From NCBI GenBank assembly GCA_902799465.1, contig CADCAS010000008.1:1-43627 (forward strand): a stretch of DNA of 43,627 bases. The letters are read 5' to 3'. The notes under the pieces were generated by a model, which was not told the DNA's origin, did not search any database, and was given only the letters and a program-made list of their open reading frames with translations. Each line of letters opens with the position of its first letter. The stretch's first letter is position 1. The DNA is from an uncultured Eubacteriales bacterium (GTDB lineage: Bacteria; Bacillota; Clostridia; Christensenellales; Aristaeellaceae). This document shows, in pieces, positions 32,512 through 41,596 of the stretch. The position numbers and the translations under genes are program-made.

Positions 32512-33633
32512 TCAGTGGTCAAAGTGCGCCGAGACGTCCTTCAGCCTTTCGATGATGGGCAGGTGCTGGGGACAGACGCCCTCGCACTGGCCGCAGGCGA
32601 CGCAGTCGGCGGCCTTGCCGAACTTTTTGGTGAGGTTTTCGTAGTTGGTGAAGTTGATGGTCCAGCCCTTCTGCGCCAGGTCCTCGCGCATGTCCTCGTT
32701 GTAGAGGGAGAAGTACTGGGGGATGGCGATCTGCATGGGACAGCCCGCGGTGCAGTAGGAGCACCCGGTGCAGGGCACCGCGATCTGGCCGTTGATGATG
32801 TCGGCCACCTTGCGGGTGAGGGCGACCTCGTCCTCAGTCAGGGGCTTGAAGTCCGCCATGTAAGCGGTGTTGTCCTCCATCTGCGCCAGTGTGGACATGC
32901 CCGACAGCACCACCATGACCCCCGGCAGCGACGCCGCGAAGCGGATGGCCCAGGAGGGCACGGACAGCCCGGGCTCGCGGGCCTTCAAAAGCGCCTCGGC
33001 CTCGGCGGGGACCTTCGCCAGGGTGCCGCCCTTGACCGGCTCCATGACCACGATGGGCTTGCCGTGCCGCACCGCCGTCTCGTAGACCTGCCGGGACTTG
33101 ACCCATTCGCTCTCCCAGTCCAGATAGTTGATCTGGAGCTGTACGAACTCCATCTCCGGGTGCCGGGTCAGGATGCCGTCCAGCAGTTCCGGGCTGTCGT
33201 GGAAGGAGAAGCCGACGTGCTTCACCAGACCCTGGGCCTTCTTCTCCAGCAGCCAGCCGAAGCAGTCGAACTGCTCGTACTTGGGCAGGCTCCCGGCCTC
33301 GATGCCGTGGAGCAGGTAGTAGTCGAAGTACCCCGCCCCGGTCTGTTCCAGCTGTTCGGCGAATATCCGCTCCATGTCCTCCCGGGAGTTGAAGAAGCCG
33401 TTGTGCAGCTTTGTGGCCAGGGTGAATCTGTCGCGGGGATAGCGCTTCACCAGCGCCTCGCCCGCCACCCGCTGGCTGGCAAAGCCGTTGTACATGATGG
33501 CGGTGTCGAAGTAGGTGAAGCCCCGCTCCATGAACAGGTCCACCATCCGCTTCACCTGCTCAATATCCACCTTTGAAGCGTCCGTAGGGTCCAGCTGCGG
33601 CATGCGCATCAGGCCAAAGCCAAGCTTTTTCAT
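32512..33633 (-). CDS. Aldo/keto reductase with C-terminal 4Fe-4S ferredoxin domain
   Basis: A 373-residue protein. Residues 1-270 form an aldo/keto reductase barrel; the catalytic set is visible as FDTAIMYNG (Asp and Tyr), LATKL (Lys) and YYLLHGI (His). Residues about 285-360 hold two 4Fe-4S clusters, CTGCSYCTAGCP and CVACGQCEGVCP. This fused form is frequent in anaerobes and may transfer electrons between ferredoxin-like carriers and a carbonyl substrate; its true substrate is unknown. ATG 33633 follows AAGGAGGTTACAAC. It is probably a single-gene unit. Confidence 0.93.
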   Translation of the reverse strand: MKKLGFGLMRMPQLDPTDASKVDIEQVKRMVDLFMERGFTYFDTAIMYNGFASQRVAGEALVKRYPRDRFTLATKLHNGFFNSREDMERIFAEQLEQTGAGYFDYYLLHGIEAGSLPKYEQFDCFGWLLEKKAQGLVKHVGFSFHDSPELLDGILTRHPEMEFVQLQINYLDWESEWVKSRQVYETAVRHGKPIVVMEPVKGGTLAKVPAEAEALLKAREPGLSVPSWAIRFAASLPGVMVVLSGMSTLAQMEDNTAYMADFKPLTEDEVALTRKVADIINGQIAVPCTGCSYCTAGCPMQIAIPQYFSLYNEDMREDLAQKGWTINFTNYENLTKKFGKAADCVACGQCEGVCPQHLPIIERLKDVSAHFDH

Positions 33634-33705
33634 GTTGTAACCTCCTTGTCATAAAAGTAAAAAGGGATGTGACTGTTCGATTCTGCGACAAATAGTTGTT
33701 TGGAA

Positions 33706-33983
33706 GAATTGGGAATTGGGAATGGGGAATTGGGAATGGATGTGGAAATCCTTCGGATTTCGTAACTGTTCAGTCGTTGACTCCTTCCGACCCGCTTCGC
33801 GGGCCACCTCCCTCAAAGAGGGAGGCTTTTGGGGCCCCGTCCAGGCTCCCTCTCCGAGAATAGTCACCGGATTTCTTTTGAATGAAGGCTGCGGATCATC
33901 GTAATGCTGTCGATTATTCGGTTTAATCAAAACAAATCCCGCAGGGATTTGCTCCACCATTCCCAATTCCCAATTCCCAATTC
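33706..33983. repeat. Heptamer-bracketed element 12 with type C core
   Basis: The left arm has GGGAATT/GGGAATG units (33706-33739) and the right arm ATTCCCA units (33957-33983). Left core: TGTGGAAATCCTTCGGATTTC and GTAACTGTTCAG; right core: AAATCCCGCAGGGATTTG and CTCCACC. Between them is a second hairpin set (GACCCGCTTCGCGGGCC, CCTCCCTCAAAGAGGGAGG). No gene is seen in 33634-34039. Confidence 0.82.
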
Positions 33984-34039
33984 AAGTGAATACCTGATTA
34001 TCGACAGGACTGAATCATCTGGACTCCGCCCGCCGCATA

Positions 34040-34772
<733 letters not shown>

Positions 34773-34780
<8 letters not shown>

Positions 34781-35450
34781 GGGCGACGCCCCCCTTCGCG
34801 GCCAGCTTCCGTTCACCCCAGCGCTGGAGCCATGTCAGCACCGTGGAAAACATCAGATAGATCAGCGCCACCTCCAGGTACAGCGCCAGCGGCTCGTAGG
34901 TCCGGGCCACGATGCGCTGCGTGGCCATGAACATCTCCATGACGGTGATGTTCGCCGCCAGCGAGGTGTCCTTCACCATTGAGATCAGTGAATTGGACAG
35001 CGGCGGGAACGCGGCCCGCAGCGCCTGGGGCAGCACGATGCGCCGCATCACCTGGGCGTAGCTCATGCCCACGCAGTAGCCCGCCTCCAGCTGGCCCGCC
35101 GGGACCGATTCCAGCGCCCCGCGCATCGTCTCCGCGCAGTAGGCGCCCTCGTTGATGGAAAACACGATCACCGCCGCCGGGAAGGCGTCCAGATAGACGC
35201 CCAGCTTCGGCAGCCCGTAGAACACCACGAACAGCTGCACCAACAGCGGCGTCCCCCGCACCACCCAGATGTAAAACCGCGCCAGCGGCGTCAGCAGCTT
35301 CACATGGGCAAACTGGATCAGCGCCACTACCGTGGCGATCACCATCGCCAGCGCGAACGCGATCACCGTCAGCGGCAGCGTCATCCGAAGCCCCGGCAGC
35401 AGGATCCTCGGGAATGAGTCGATCAGTATGTTCCAAAGCCTTTCCGTCAT
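34773..35450 (-). CDS. Amino acid ABC transporter permease (HisM/GlnP-like)
   Basis: A 225-residue membrane protein with about five helices and the inner-membrane component motif EAGYCVGMSYAQVMRRIVLP, which contacts the ATPase. Other family segments are YIWVVRGTPLLVQLFVVFYG and NSLISMVKDTSLA. The ATG at 35450 follows GGGAG by 7 bases. It forms a two-gene operon with the ATPase gene and is preceded by its own promoter. Confidence 0.94.
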
Positions 35451-35473
35451 GCGCACGCTCCCTTTCTCCTCTT

Positions 35474-35502
35474 ATCCTACCATTTTGGAAAGAGATTTGC
35501 AA
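35474..35502 (-). promoter_or_regulatory. Promoter of the amino acid ABC operon
   Basis: On the minus strand TTGCAA (35502-35497), 17 bases, TAGGAT (35479-35474). Confidence 0.65.
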
Positions 35503-35546
35503 ATGCTTCGCAGGAATATTGTGTTATGCTTTTTGGGTATGGGAGA

Positions 35547-35739
35547 CGGGGAACAGGGAACAGGGAACAGGGAACAGGGAACAGGGGACAGGAATAGCCT
35601 GGTCACGTAGGGGCGGCGATGCGCCGCCCGCCGGGTTGTGCATATCGCGTCAGGTTCAGGCGGGCGGCATTGCCGCCCCTACAGAGCGCGCGGCAGCCGT
35701 TATCCCCTTTTCCCTTTTCCCTGTTGCCTTTTCCCTTGG
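35547..35739. repeat. Heptamer-bracketed element 13 with type A core
   Basis: The left arm has GGGAACA units (35547-35590) and the right arm TTCCCTT/TGTTGCC-type units (35704-35739). The core is a complete type A motif: GTAGGGGCGGCGATGCGCCG, then GGGCGGCATTGCCGCCCC and TACAGAGCGCGCGGCAGCCG. Confidence 0.87.
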
Positions 35740-35751
35740 TTAAACTTTTTA

Positions 35752-35780
35752 TTGCAACTAACTCCCATCCGTGTTACAAT
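35752..35780 (+). promoter_or_regulatory. Promoter of the secreted flavin reductase gene
   Basis: TTGCAA (35752-35757), 17 bases, TACAAT (35775-35780). Confidence 0.8.
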
Positions 35781-35841
35781 ATCCGCAGGGGCTTTGGCGC
35801 TTCGGCGTACTTCAACCGGCCCTGAAAGAGGAGGAGAAAAC

Positions 35842-37740
35842 ATGAAGCATCGCATTTGGGCACTGCTGCTGGTCGCGGCCATGCTGCTGACGCTGGTTCC
35901 CGCCGCGCTGGCGGAGACGGGCACGGGCACCGCGAAGGGCTACGGCGGCGACGTCACCGTCACCGTGACCCTTGAGGACGGCGTGATTACCGACGTTCAG
36001 GCCACGGGCGACGCCGAGACCGACGGCATCGGCAAGAACATCATCAACGAGTGGCCCCAGGCTTTCGTGGACGCCAACGGCATCGTGGACACCTACACCG
36101 GCGCGACCTTCGCGGGCATCACCCGTCCCGCCTTCATCGAGGCTGCCCGCGCCGCGCTCACCGAGGCCGGCGTCAATCCCGACGACTACATGCGCGAGTA
36201 CCAGGAGGAGGCCGCCGAGGACGTCGAGCTGACCGCCGACGTGGTCATCGTGGGCGCGGGCGGCGCGGGCATGACCGCCGCCATCGTGGCCGCCGACGCG
36301 GGCATGAGCGTGGTGCTGCTGGAGCGCGAGCCCGCCGTGGGCGGCAACTCCGTCAAGTCCACCGGCGGCATGAACGCCGCCAAGACCGCCGACCAGGACG
36401 AGAACGAGTTCGGCGAGGCCGCGGGCGTGGAGAAGACCCTGAAGGCCGCCGCCGACAACTGGGCCGACAACGAGGCCATCACCGCCCTGGCCGCCACCGT
36501 GCAGGCCCAGTGGGACGCCTATCAGGCCGATCCCCAGGGCTACTTCGACTCCACCGAGCTGTTCGCCCTGGACACCCTCATCGGCGGCAAGGGCATCAAT
36601 GACCCGGCGCTGGTGGACACCCTGGTGAACAACACCGCCGACGCCATCGAGTGGCTGCGCACCCAGAAGATCGACCTGACCGACGTCGCCTCCTTCGGCG
36701 GCGCGTCCGTCAAGCGCATCCATCGCCCCCTGAACGACGAGGGCAAGGTGGTCTCCGTGGGCGCGTACACCGTGCCGCTGCTGGAGGAGGCCGTGGCGGC
36801 CCGCGAGAGCATCACCCTGATGACCGACACCATGGCCGATACCCTGCTGACCGCGGACGGCGTGGTCTGCGGCGTCGAGGCCACCGGCAAGACCGGCAAC
36901 AGCGTGCGCGTGCTGTCCAACGCCGTGGTGCTGACCACCGGCGGCTTCGGCGCGAACCTGGACATGGTCGTGCGGTACAAGCCCGAGCTGGCCGGCTTCA
37001 TGACCACCAACGCCTCCGGCTGCCAGGGCCAGGGCATCGCCATGGCGCAGGCCATCGGCGCGGACACCGTGGACATGGAGCAGATCCAGATCCATCCCAC
37101 CGTGCAGTATGACACCGCCAGCCTCATCACCGAGGGCCTGCGCGGCGACGGCGCCATCCTGGTCAACGCCAACGGCGAGCGCTTCATCGACGAGGTCGGC
37201 ACCCGCGACGTGGTCTCCGCCGCCGAGATCGCCCAGCCCGAATCCTTCAGCTGGCTGATCGTGGATCAGAAGATGGTGGACGCCTCCTCCGTCATCCAGG
37301 GCTACATCAAGCGCGACCTGATGCTCTCCGGCGAGTCCTATGAGGCGCTGGCCGAGGCGCTGGGCATCCCCGCGGACGCCTTTGCCGCGACGATGAACAC
37401 CTGGAACGGCTACGTGGCCGAGAAGAACGACCCCGACTTCGGCCGCACCTCCTTCGCTGAGCCGCTGGACACCGCGCCCTTCTACGCCGTGAAGGTCACC
37501 GCCGGCATCCACCACACCATGGGCGGACTGAAGATCGACCCCGAGACCCACGTCATCGACACCGACGGCAACGTCATCCCCGGCCTCTACGCCGCGGGCG
37601 AGGTCACCGGCGGCGTCCACGGCGGCAACCGCCTGGGCGGCAATGCCGTGGCTGACTTCGTGGTCTTCGGACGCATCGCCGGCGCGGAGGCCGCTGCCTT
37701 CGCCGCCGAGGTCGCCGACGCCATGAACGCGGCCGCGTAA
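35842..37740 (+). CDS. Secreted FMN/FAD fumarate reductase-like flavoprotein
   Basis: A 632-residue exported reductase of the flavocytochrome c/urocanate reductase family. The signal peptide (RIWALLLVAAMLLTLVPAAL) is followed by an FMN-binding domain (residues about 30-110), in which the threonine of DTYTGATFAGIT is the expected site of covalent FMN attachment. Then comes an FAD domain: DVVIVGAGGAGMTAAIVAA, REPAVGGNSVKSTGGMNAA, GLRGDGAILVNANGERFIDE, and HHTMGGLKIDPE with GLYAAGEVTGGVHGGNRLGG at the end. No heme-binding CXXCH is seen. Such proteins use electrons from extracellular flavin chains to reduce an unsaturated acceptor (fumarate, urocanate, cinnamate types); the acceptor cannot be told. 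ATG 35842 follows GAGGAGGAGAAAAC. No flavin transferase gene is in the window. Confidence 0.93.
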   Translation: MKHRIWALLLVAAMLLTLVPAALAETGTGTAKGYGGDVTVTVTLEDGVITDVQATGDAETDGIGKNIINEWPQAFVDANGIVDTYTGATFAGITRPAFIEAARAALTEAGVNPDDYMREYQEEAAEDVELTADVVIVGAGGAGMTAAIVAADAGMSVVLLEREPAVGGNSVKSTGGMNAAKTADQDENEFGEAAGVEKTLKAAADNWADNEAITALAATVQAQWDAYQADPQGYFDSTELFALDTLIGGKGINDPALVDTLVNNTADAIEWLRTQKIDLTDVASFGGASVKRIHRPLNDEGKVVSVGAYTVPLLEEAVAARESITLMTDTMADTLLTADGVVCGVEATGKTGNSVRVLSNAVVLTTGGFGANLDMVVRYKPELAGFMTTNASGCQGQGIAMAQAIGADTVDMEQIQIHPTVQYDTASLITEGLRGDGAILVNANGERFIDEVGTRDVVSAAEIAQPESFSWLIVDQKMVDASSVIQGYIKRDLMLSGESYEALAEALGIPADAFAATMNTWNGYVAEKNDPDFGRTSFAEPLDTAPFYAVKVTAGIHHTMGGLKIDPETHVIDTDGNVIPGLYAAGEVTGGVHGGNRLGGNAVADFVVFGRIAGAEAAAFAAEVADAMNAAA

Positions 37741-37750
37741 GGTTTTTAGC

Positions 37751-37784
37751 CCAAAAAAGGCGCTCATCCGAGCGCCTTTTTTGG
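37751..37784 (+). terminator. Terminator of the flavin reductase gene
   Basis: A 15-bp perfect stem (37751-37765 with 37770-37784) with A/T-rich base and six T, 10 bases past the stop. Confidence 0.93.
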
Positions 37785-37786
37785 CG

Positions 37787-38173
37787 GCATCAGGCATTGG
37801 TCGGGGGACGGCAAGCCTCTGGCTTTCTATTTGAGGCTGTCGGATAGAGAGAGGGCTAAGGAGCCGTGCAGAAATTATTCATACATTATGCTTGTCTGAA
37901 TCCGCCATTGCGGCGTTGTCGTCGGTCAACGTGCCCCGGCACGCCTCCCTCCTGTATGAATAATTTCTGCACGGCTCCTAAGGGAGACGATCTCTCAGTC
38001 ACGCTGCGCGTGACAGCTCCCCTGAAAGGGGAGCCAAGGCTGACGCACCGTCATCTCCCGCTTGGCTCCCCTTTCAGGGGAGCTGTCAGCCGGCAGGCTG
38101 ACTGAGAGGTCGTTCCCTGACTGATGCCTGAACTCCCCGACTGATGCCTGTTGCCTGTTGCCTGATGCCTGGA
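37787..38173. repeat. Heptamer-type element 14 with MITE and two head-to-head type B cores
   Basis: A short left arm (GCATCAGGCATTGG) and a longer right arm (CTGATGCCTGTTGCC units, 38121-38173) frame the MITE at 37860-37978 and two type B cores in opposite directions: 37990-38040 (reverse) and 38062-38117 (forward). The right arm is followed by a small hairpin, GTCGGGCAATGCCCGAC. Confidence 0.8.
37860..37978. mobile_element. 119-bp MITE with perfect 25-bp terminal inverted repeats
   Basis: Positions 37860-37884 and 37954-37978 are perfect reverse complements (ends GGAGCCGTGCAGAAATTATT). TAA lies outside both ends (37857-37859 and 37979-37981), consistent with a 3-bp target duplication. It has no coding capacity. 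Its ends do not resemble those of the IS3 element in this window, so it must be mobilised by another transposase. Confidence 0.88.
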
Positions 38174-38231
38174 ATATGTCGGGCAATGCCCGACAAATTC
38201 CCTCCCCCGTTAACATCCCATGAACATGTGA

Positions 38232-38278
38232 TTAGGTACCTTGACATCTATATTTCGGTATGCTAACATTTAGGTACC
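38232..38278 (+). promoter_or_regulatory. MarR-type gene promoter framed by direct repeats (putative operator)
   Basis: TTGACA (38241-38246), 17 bases, TAACAT (38264-38269) with TG one base before the -10. The 9-bp sequence TTAGGTACC occurs directly before the -35 (38232-38240) and again at the expected transcription start (38270-38278). The repeats are 38 bp apart and contain the palindrome GGTACC. A regulator bound to either would block polymerase, so autoregulation by the adjacent MarR-type protein is likely. Confidence 0.7.
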
Positions 38279-38302
38279 AAAATGATGAGAGGAAGTGACG
38301 CA

Positions 38303-39355
38303 ATGCCGAGGTATTGCGATCCGAAGGATAAACACATGTCATTGGATAAGGCCCAGCGCGGGCGCGGACGCCAGCCACAGAGCGCGGAGGAGAATGAACA
38401 GAAGGAAAACCACCGCCGCCGCGGGCGGGGAAGAAAGCCGAACAAGCCTGAGCGGGCCGTGATCGCTGTGGAGCCCCGGCAGGAGGAGCGCAAGCCCCGA
38501 CAGTCCAAGGCCGAGCGCCGCGCCGACCTCCAGGCCGTTCGCGCCGCCGCGCCGGAGCCCATGCGCAATGAGTGCCGCGCGGAGGCCGAGCCCGCCGCCA
38601 AGCCCACCCGCCGCCGGAACCACAAGCCCGGCCACCGCACGGAGAATGCCCGCCGTCCCGAGCCCGAGCGCCGAGCCGAGAATGTCCGCCGCCCCGAGCC
38701 TGAGCGCCGTTCCGAGCCCGAACGCCGTCCTGAGGGTGTGCGCCGTCCCGAGTTCGATCATGTGCGCCGTCCCGAGCCCGAGCGCCGCTCCGAGTTCGAC
38801 CACGGCCACCGTCCCGAGAGTCGCGCCGTCCGCGAGCGTCGTCCGGAGTTTGACCGCGGCCGCCGCCCCGTGGACGAGCGTGAACGGGAGGAGGACAGCT
38901 ACAACCTTCGCCCCCACGGCCAGCCCACCGTCCCGGACGGAGCGCTGCTTCGGCAGCGGGTGGCCGACGCCGGGCTGGGCGAGCTGCTGCGGCTGAGCGG
39001 ACGCCTGATGCCCCGGGACCACGGCGGACCCGCCCGCGGCCAGGCGTTGATCCTGTCCATACTCGCGGGGCGCGAGGCCCTGTCCCAGCGGGCGCTCCAG
39101 CAGATGCTGGGGGTCCAGCCCGGGTCCATGAGCGAGATCGTCACCAAGCTGGAGCGCAAGGGCTATCTGAGCCGGGAGAAGGGCGGCGACCGCCGGGGCA
39201 ATATGCTCCGCATCACCGACGCCGGACGCCAGGCTATCCCCCGGGACGGCGACGGCGACGAGGCCTACTTCGTCACCCTCACCAGCCGCCAGCGCCAGCA
39301 GCTCGCCAACACCCTGCGCCAGCTGCTCAACGACTGGATCGACAAGATGCCGTGA
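38303..39355 (+). CDS. MarR-type winged-helix regulator with Arg/Pro/Glu repeat tail
   Basis: A 350-residue protein. The first 210 residues are highly charged and of low complexity, with about six copies of RRPEPERR-like units (RRPEFDH, RRPEGV and variants) and no hydrophobic segment. The last 130 residues form a winged helix-turn-helix of the MarR type: ALILSILAGREALSQRALQQ, GVQPGSMSEIVTKLERKGYL and the wing SREKGGDRRGNMLRITDAGR. The start is uncertain: ATG 38303 (behind GAGAGGAAG) is preferred, ATG 38336 (behind AAGGA) is possible, and ATG 38282 lies too close to the promoter. It is followed after 12 bases by the VWA gene and probably regulates this operon. The tail may bind nucleic acid or a partner. 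Confidence 0.82.
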   Translation: MPRYCDPKDKHMSLDKAQRGRGRQPQSAEENEQKENHRRRGRGRKPNKPERAVIAVEPRQEERKPRQSKAERRADLQAVRAAAPEPMRNECRAEAEPAAKPTRRRNHKPGHRTENARRPEPERRAENVRRPEPERRSEPERRPEGVRRPEFDHVRRPEPERRSEFDHGHRPESRAVRERRPEFDRGRRPVDEREREEDSYNLRPHGQPTVPDGALLRQRVADAGLGELLRLSGRLMPRDHGGPARGQALILSILAGREALSQRALQQMLGVQPGSMSEIVTKLERKGYLSREKGGDRRGNMLRITDAGRQAIPRDGDGDEAYFVTLTSRQRQQLANTLRQLLNDWIDKMP

Positions 39356-39367
39356 GGCGGGAATCTG

Positions 39368-41323
39368 TTGAATCGGGAATCAGAAACGGCCGCTGCCGCC
39401 GTTTCCTTTGAATCCATCGCTCCTCGATACTTCCCTATCGATATGCTGCAACAGGCAGGCAAGGAGGTCGTCCACGTGTCCAACATCTCCGACCTGGCCC
39501 GGCGGGCGCTGGGGCTGGCGCGGAACCACATCGTCATGCACCTGCGGTTTCTGGACGTGGCGGTGTTTCGGCTGACGCCCATGCCCGCGGACACCTCCTA
39601 CGCCACCGAGGGCGCCCGGCTGTACTACGGCGAGAAGCACGTGCTGCGGCGGTATCTGCGGGCGGACCAGCAGGGGCTGTCCCGGGATTACCTGCACGTG
39701 CTGCTGCACTGCGTGTTCCGCCATCCCTTCATCGACACGCTGGTGGAGCCGTCCCACTGGGACCTGGCCTGCGATTTGGCCGTAGAGGACGTGATCCTGT
39801 CCCTGGACGACGAACGCTTTGCCCTGCCCGGCGACGACGCCCGGCGGGCAGTGCTAAAGGGCCTGCGCGCGCAGGTGCGGCCCCTGACCGCGGAGAAGCT
39901 GTATCGCTTCTTCCAGCAGACCCCGCCCCAGCCCGGATGGACTGAGCTGTTCAGGGTGGACGACCACGTGCTGTGGCACAAGCCGAAAAAGGCCCGGGAG
40001 CTGGAGCCGGGGGACGGCGACGGGGAGGGGGAGGACAACCCGTCCAACGGCGGCGCGTCCCAATCCCAGAGTCGCGGACAGAAGCCCGAGGGCGACCCGC
40101 CCGAGCCGTCCGCCAATGCGCCGTTCCCCTCCGAGCCGGGCGAGAGCCAGCCCCAGCCCGAGGGCGGCGGGGCTTCTGACGCAGGGGAGGAGGGCGACGC
40201 CACCGCCGCCACGGCCAGTGCCTCAGACGACGGCGAGGCGGAAGCGCGCGAGGCCCGACGGATGCGGGCCGACCCCTCGGACAGCCCCACCCGCCGGTCC
40301 GTGGGCCGCTACGACGAGCGCCACGACTCCGACCAGCGCAACGTCGGCAAGGGCATGGACACCGAGGGCACGGAGGGCTCCCCCGCGGGCTCCCAGAGCC
40401 GCAGCGCCCGCACCGACGGCGGCCTGGACGCGCCCAACTCCCTGGGCAGCGCGGGCGACGCCGCCGACGCCGCGTCCCAGTCGGACCGCTCCGATTCGGG
40501 CGGCAGCGGCAGCGGCCTGAACGACGCCTTTGCCGAGTGGGACGCCCCCGCCGAGGCCCCCGATTTCCGGGAGGATGACCGCAATGACCGGGACCGCCGC
40601 CAGCTGGAAAAGGAGTGGCGGGACGTGGGCGAGCGCATCCAGGCCGACCTGGACACCTTCTCCCGCCGCCGCGGCGACAGCGCCGGGGACCTGCTGGAGC
40701 GACTCAACGAGCTGAACCGGGAGAGGATCGACTACGCCGCCTTCCTGCGCAAGTTCACCGTGCTGGGCGAAGCGGCGGAGCTGAACCCGGACGAGTTCGA
40801 CCAGATCTTCTACACCTACGGGCTGAAGCTGTACAAAAACCTGCCCCTCATCGAGCCGCTGGAGACCCGGGAGGTACAGCGGGTGCGGGACTTCGTGCTG
40901 GCCATCGACACCTCAGGTTCTACCCGGGGCGAGCCGGTGAAGCGCTTCATCGAAAAGACCTGGGGCATCCTCAAGGGGGAGGAGAACTTCTTCCACAAGT
41001 TCAACCTCCACATCGTCCAGTGCGACGCCGAGGTCCGCGAGGCCGTGCGGCTCACCAGCCAGCGGGAGTTCGACGCCTACATGGAGACCTTCTCCGTCAA
41101 GGGCCTGGGCGGCACCGACTTCCGCCCCGTGTTTGAATACGTGGACGAGCTGCTCCGCCAGGGCGCCTTCACCCGCCTCAAGGGCCTCATCTACTTCACC
41201 GACGGCGCCGGGACCTATCCCGCCCGCAAGCCCGACTACGAGACCGCCTTCGCCTTCCTCCCTTCCGACACCCCCATCCCCGAGGTCCCCACCTGGGCGA
41301 TGAAGGTCGTGGTGGAGGAGTGA
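39368..41323 (+). CDS. VWA-like protein with metallopeptidase-like N-terminus (DUF2201 type)
   Basis: A 651-residue protein. Residues about 30-200 resemble the putative metallopeptidase part of DUF2201 proteins (YLHVLLHCVFRHPF and DLAVEDVILSLDDE); HxxxH reads HCVFRH-like here, so true catalysis is doubtful. Residues about 205-420 are an acidic, Ser/Gly/Gln-rich linker. Residues about 505-651 form a von Willebrand A-like domain with a metal site DTSGSTRG and GLGGTDFRPVFEY, YFTDGAGTYPA. Such proteins work with MoxR ATPases, and one is encoded next. The start is TTG 39368 behind GAGG; ATG 39443 is the alternative but lacks a ribosome site. No hydrophobic anchor, so it is cytoplasmic. Confidence 0.85.
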   Translation: MNRESETAAAAVSFESIAPRYFPIDMLQQAGKEVVHVSNISDLARRALGLARNHIVMHLRFLDVAVFRLTPMPADTSYATEGARLYYGEKHVLRRYLRADQQGLSRDYLHVLLHCVFRHPFIDTLVEPSHWDLACDLAVEDVILSLDDERFALPGDDARRAVLKGLRAQVRPLTAEKLYRFFQQTPPQPGWTELFRVDDHVLWHKPKKARELEPGDGDGEGEDNPSNGGASQSQSRGQKPEGDPPEPSANAPFPSEPGESQPQPEGGGASDAGEEGDATAATASASDDGEAEAREARRMRADPSDSPTRRSVGRYDERHDSDQRNVGKGMDTEGTEGSPAGSQSRSARTDGGLDAPNSLGSAGDAADAASQSDRSDSGGSGSGLNDAFAEWDAPAEAPDFREDDRNDRDRRQLEKEWRDVGERIQADLDTFSRRRGDSAGDLLERLNELNRERIDYAAFLRKFTVLGEAAELNPDEFDQIFYTYGLKLYKNLPLIEPLETREVQRVRDFVLAIDTSGSTRGEPVKRFIEKTWGILKGEENFFHKFNLHIVQCDAEVREAVRLTSQREFDAYMETFSVKGLGGTDFRPVFEYVDELLRQGAFTRLKGLIYFTDGAGTYPARKPDYETAFAFLPSDTPIPEVPTWAMKVVVEE

Positions 41324-41366
41324 TGCGGCGGCGGTTCGGTTGTCCCGCTGAATGGGGGGCTTGTTT

Positions 41367-41537
41367 GAATTGAGAATTGAGAATGGAAAATGGAGAATGG
41401 ATGTAGAAATCTTTGCAGATTTCATTGATTAAAATGGACAGTAAATAAGCGTGACAGCGTCACTTATAATGTTTAATCATACAAATCCGCAGGATTTGCA
41501 CCACCATTTTCCATTCTCCATTCTCCATTTTCAATTT
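41367..41537. repeat. Heptamer-bracketed element 15 with type C core (operon-internal)
   Basis: The left arm has GAGAATT/GAGAATG units (41367-41400) and the right arm CATTCTC/CATTTTC units (41504-41537). Left core: GATGTAGAAATCTTTGCAGA; right core: ACAAATCCGCAGGATTTG then CACCACC; between them the hairpin AAGCGTGACAGCGTCACTT. It fills the gap between the VWA and MoxR genes. Confidence 0.85.
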
Positions 41538-41596
41538 GATGTCAACCCGTCAAGCTCTACTCCCCCAACAACAATAACCATCAAAGGAGCATCATC

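Noticed and set aside
35812..37797. 661-codon minus-strand frame opposite the flavin reductase
   Set aside because: It is the mirror of a well-supported gene and has no ribosome site or family motif.
39368..40300. Active zinc metallopeptidase in the VWA-like protein
   Set aside because: The expected HExxH is not present; the nearest segment reads LLHCVFRH, so only a family resemblance is claimed.
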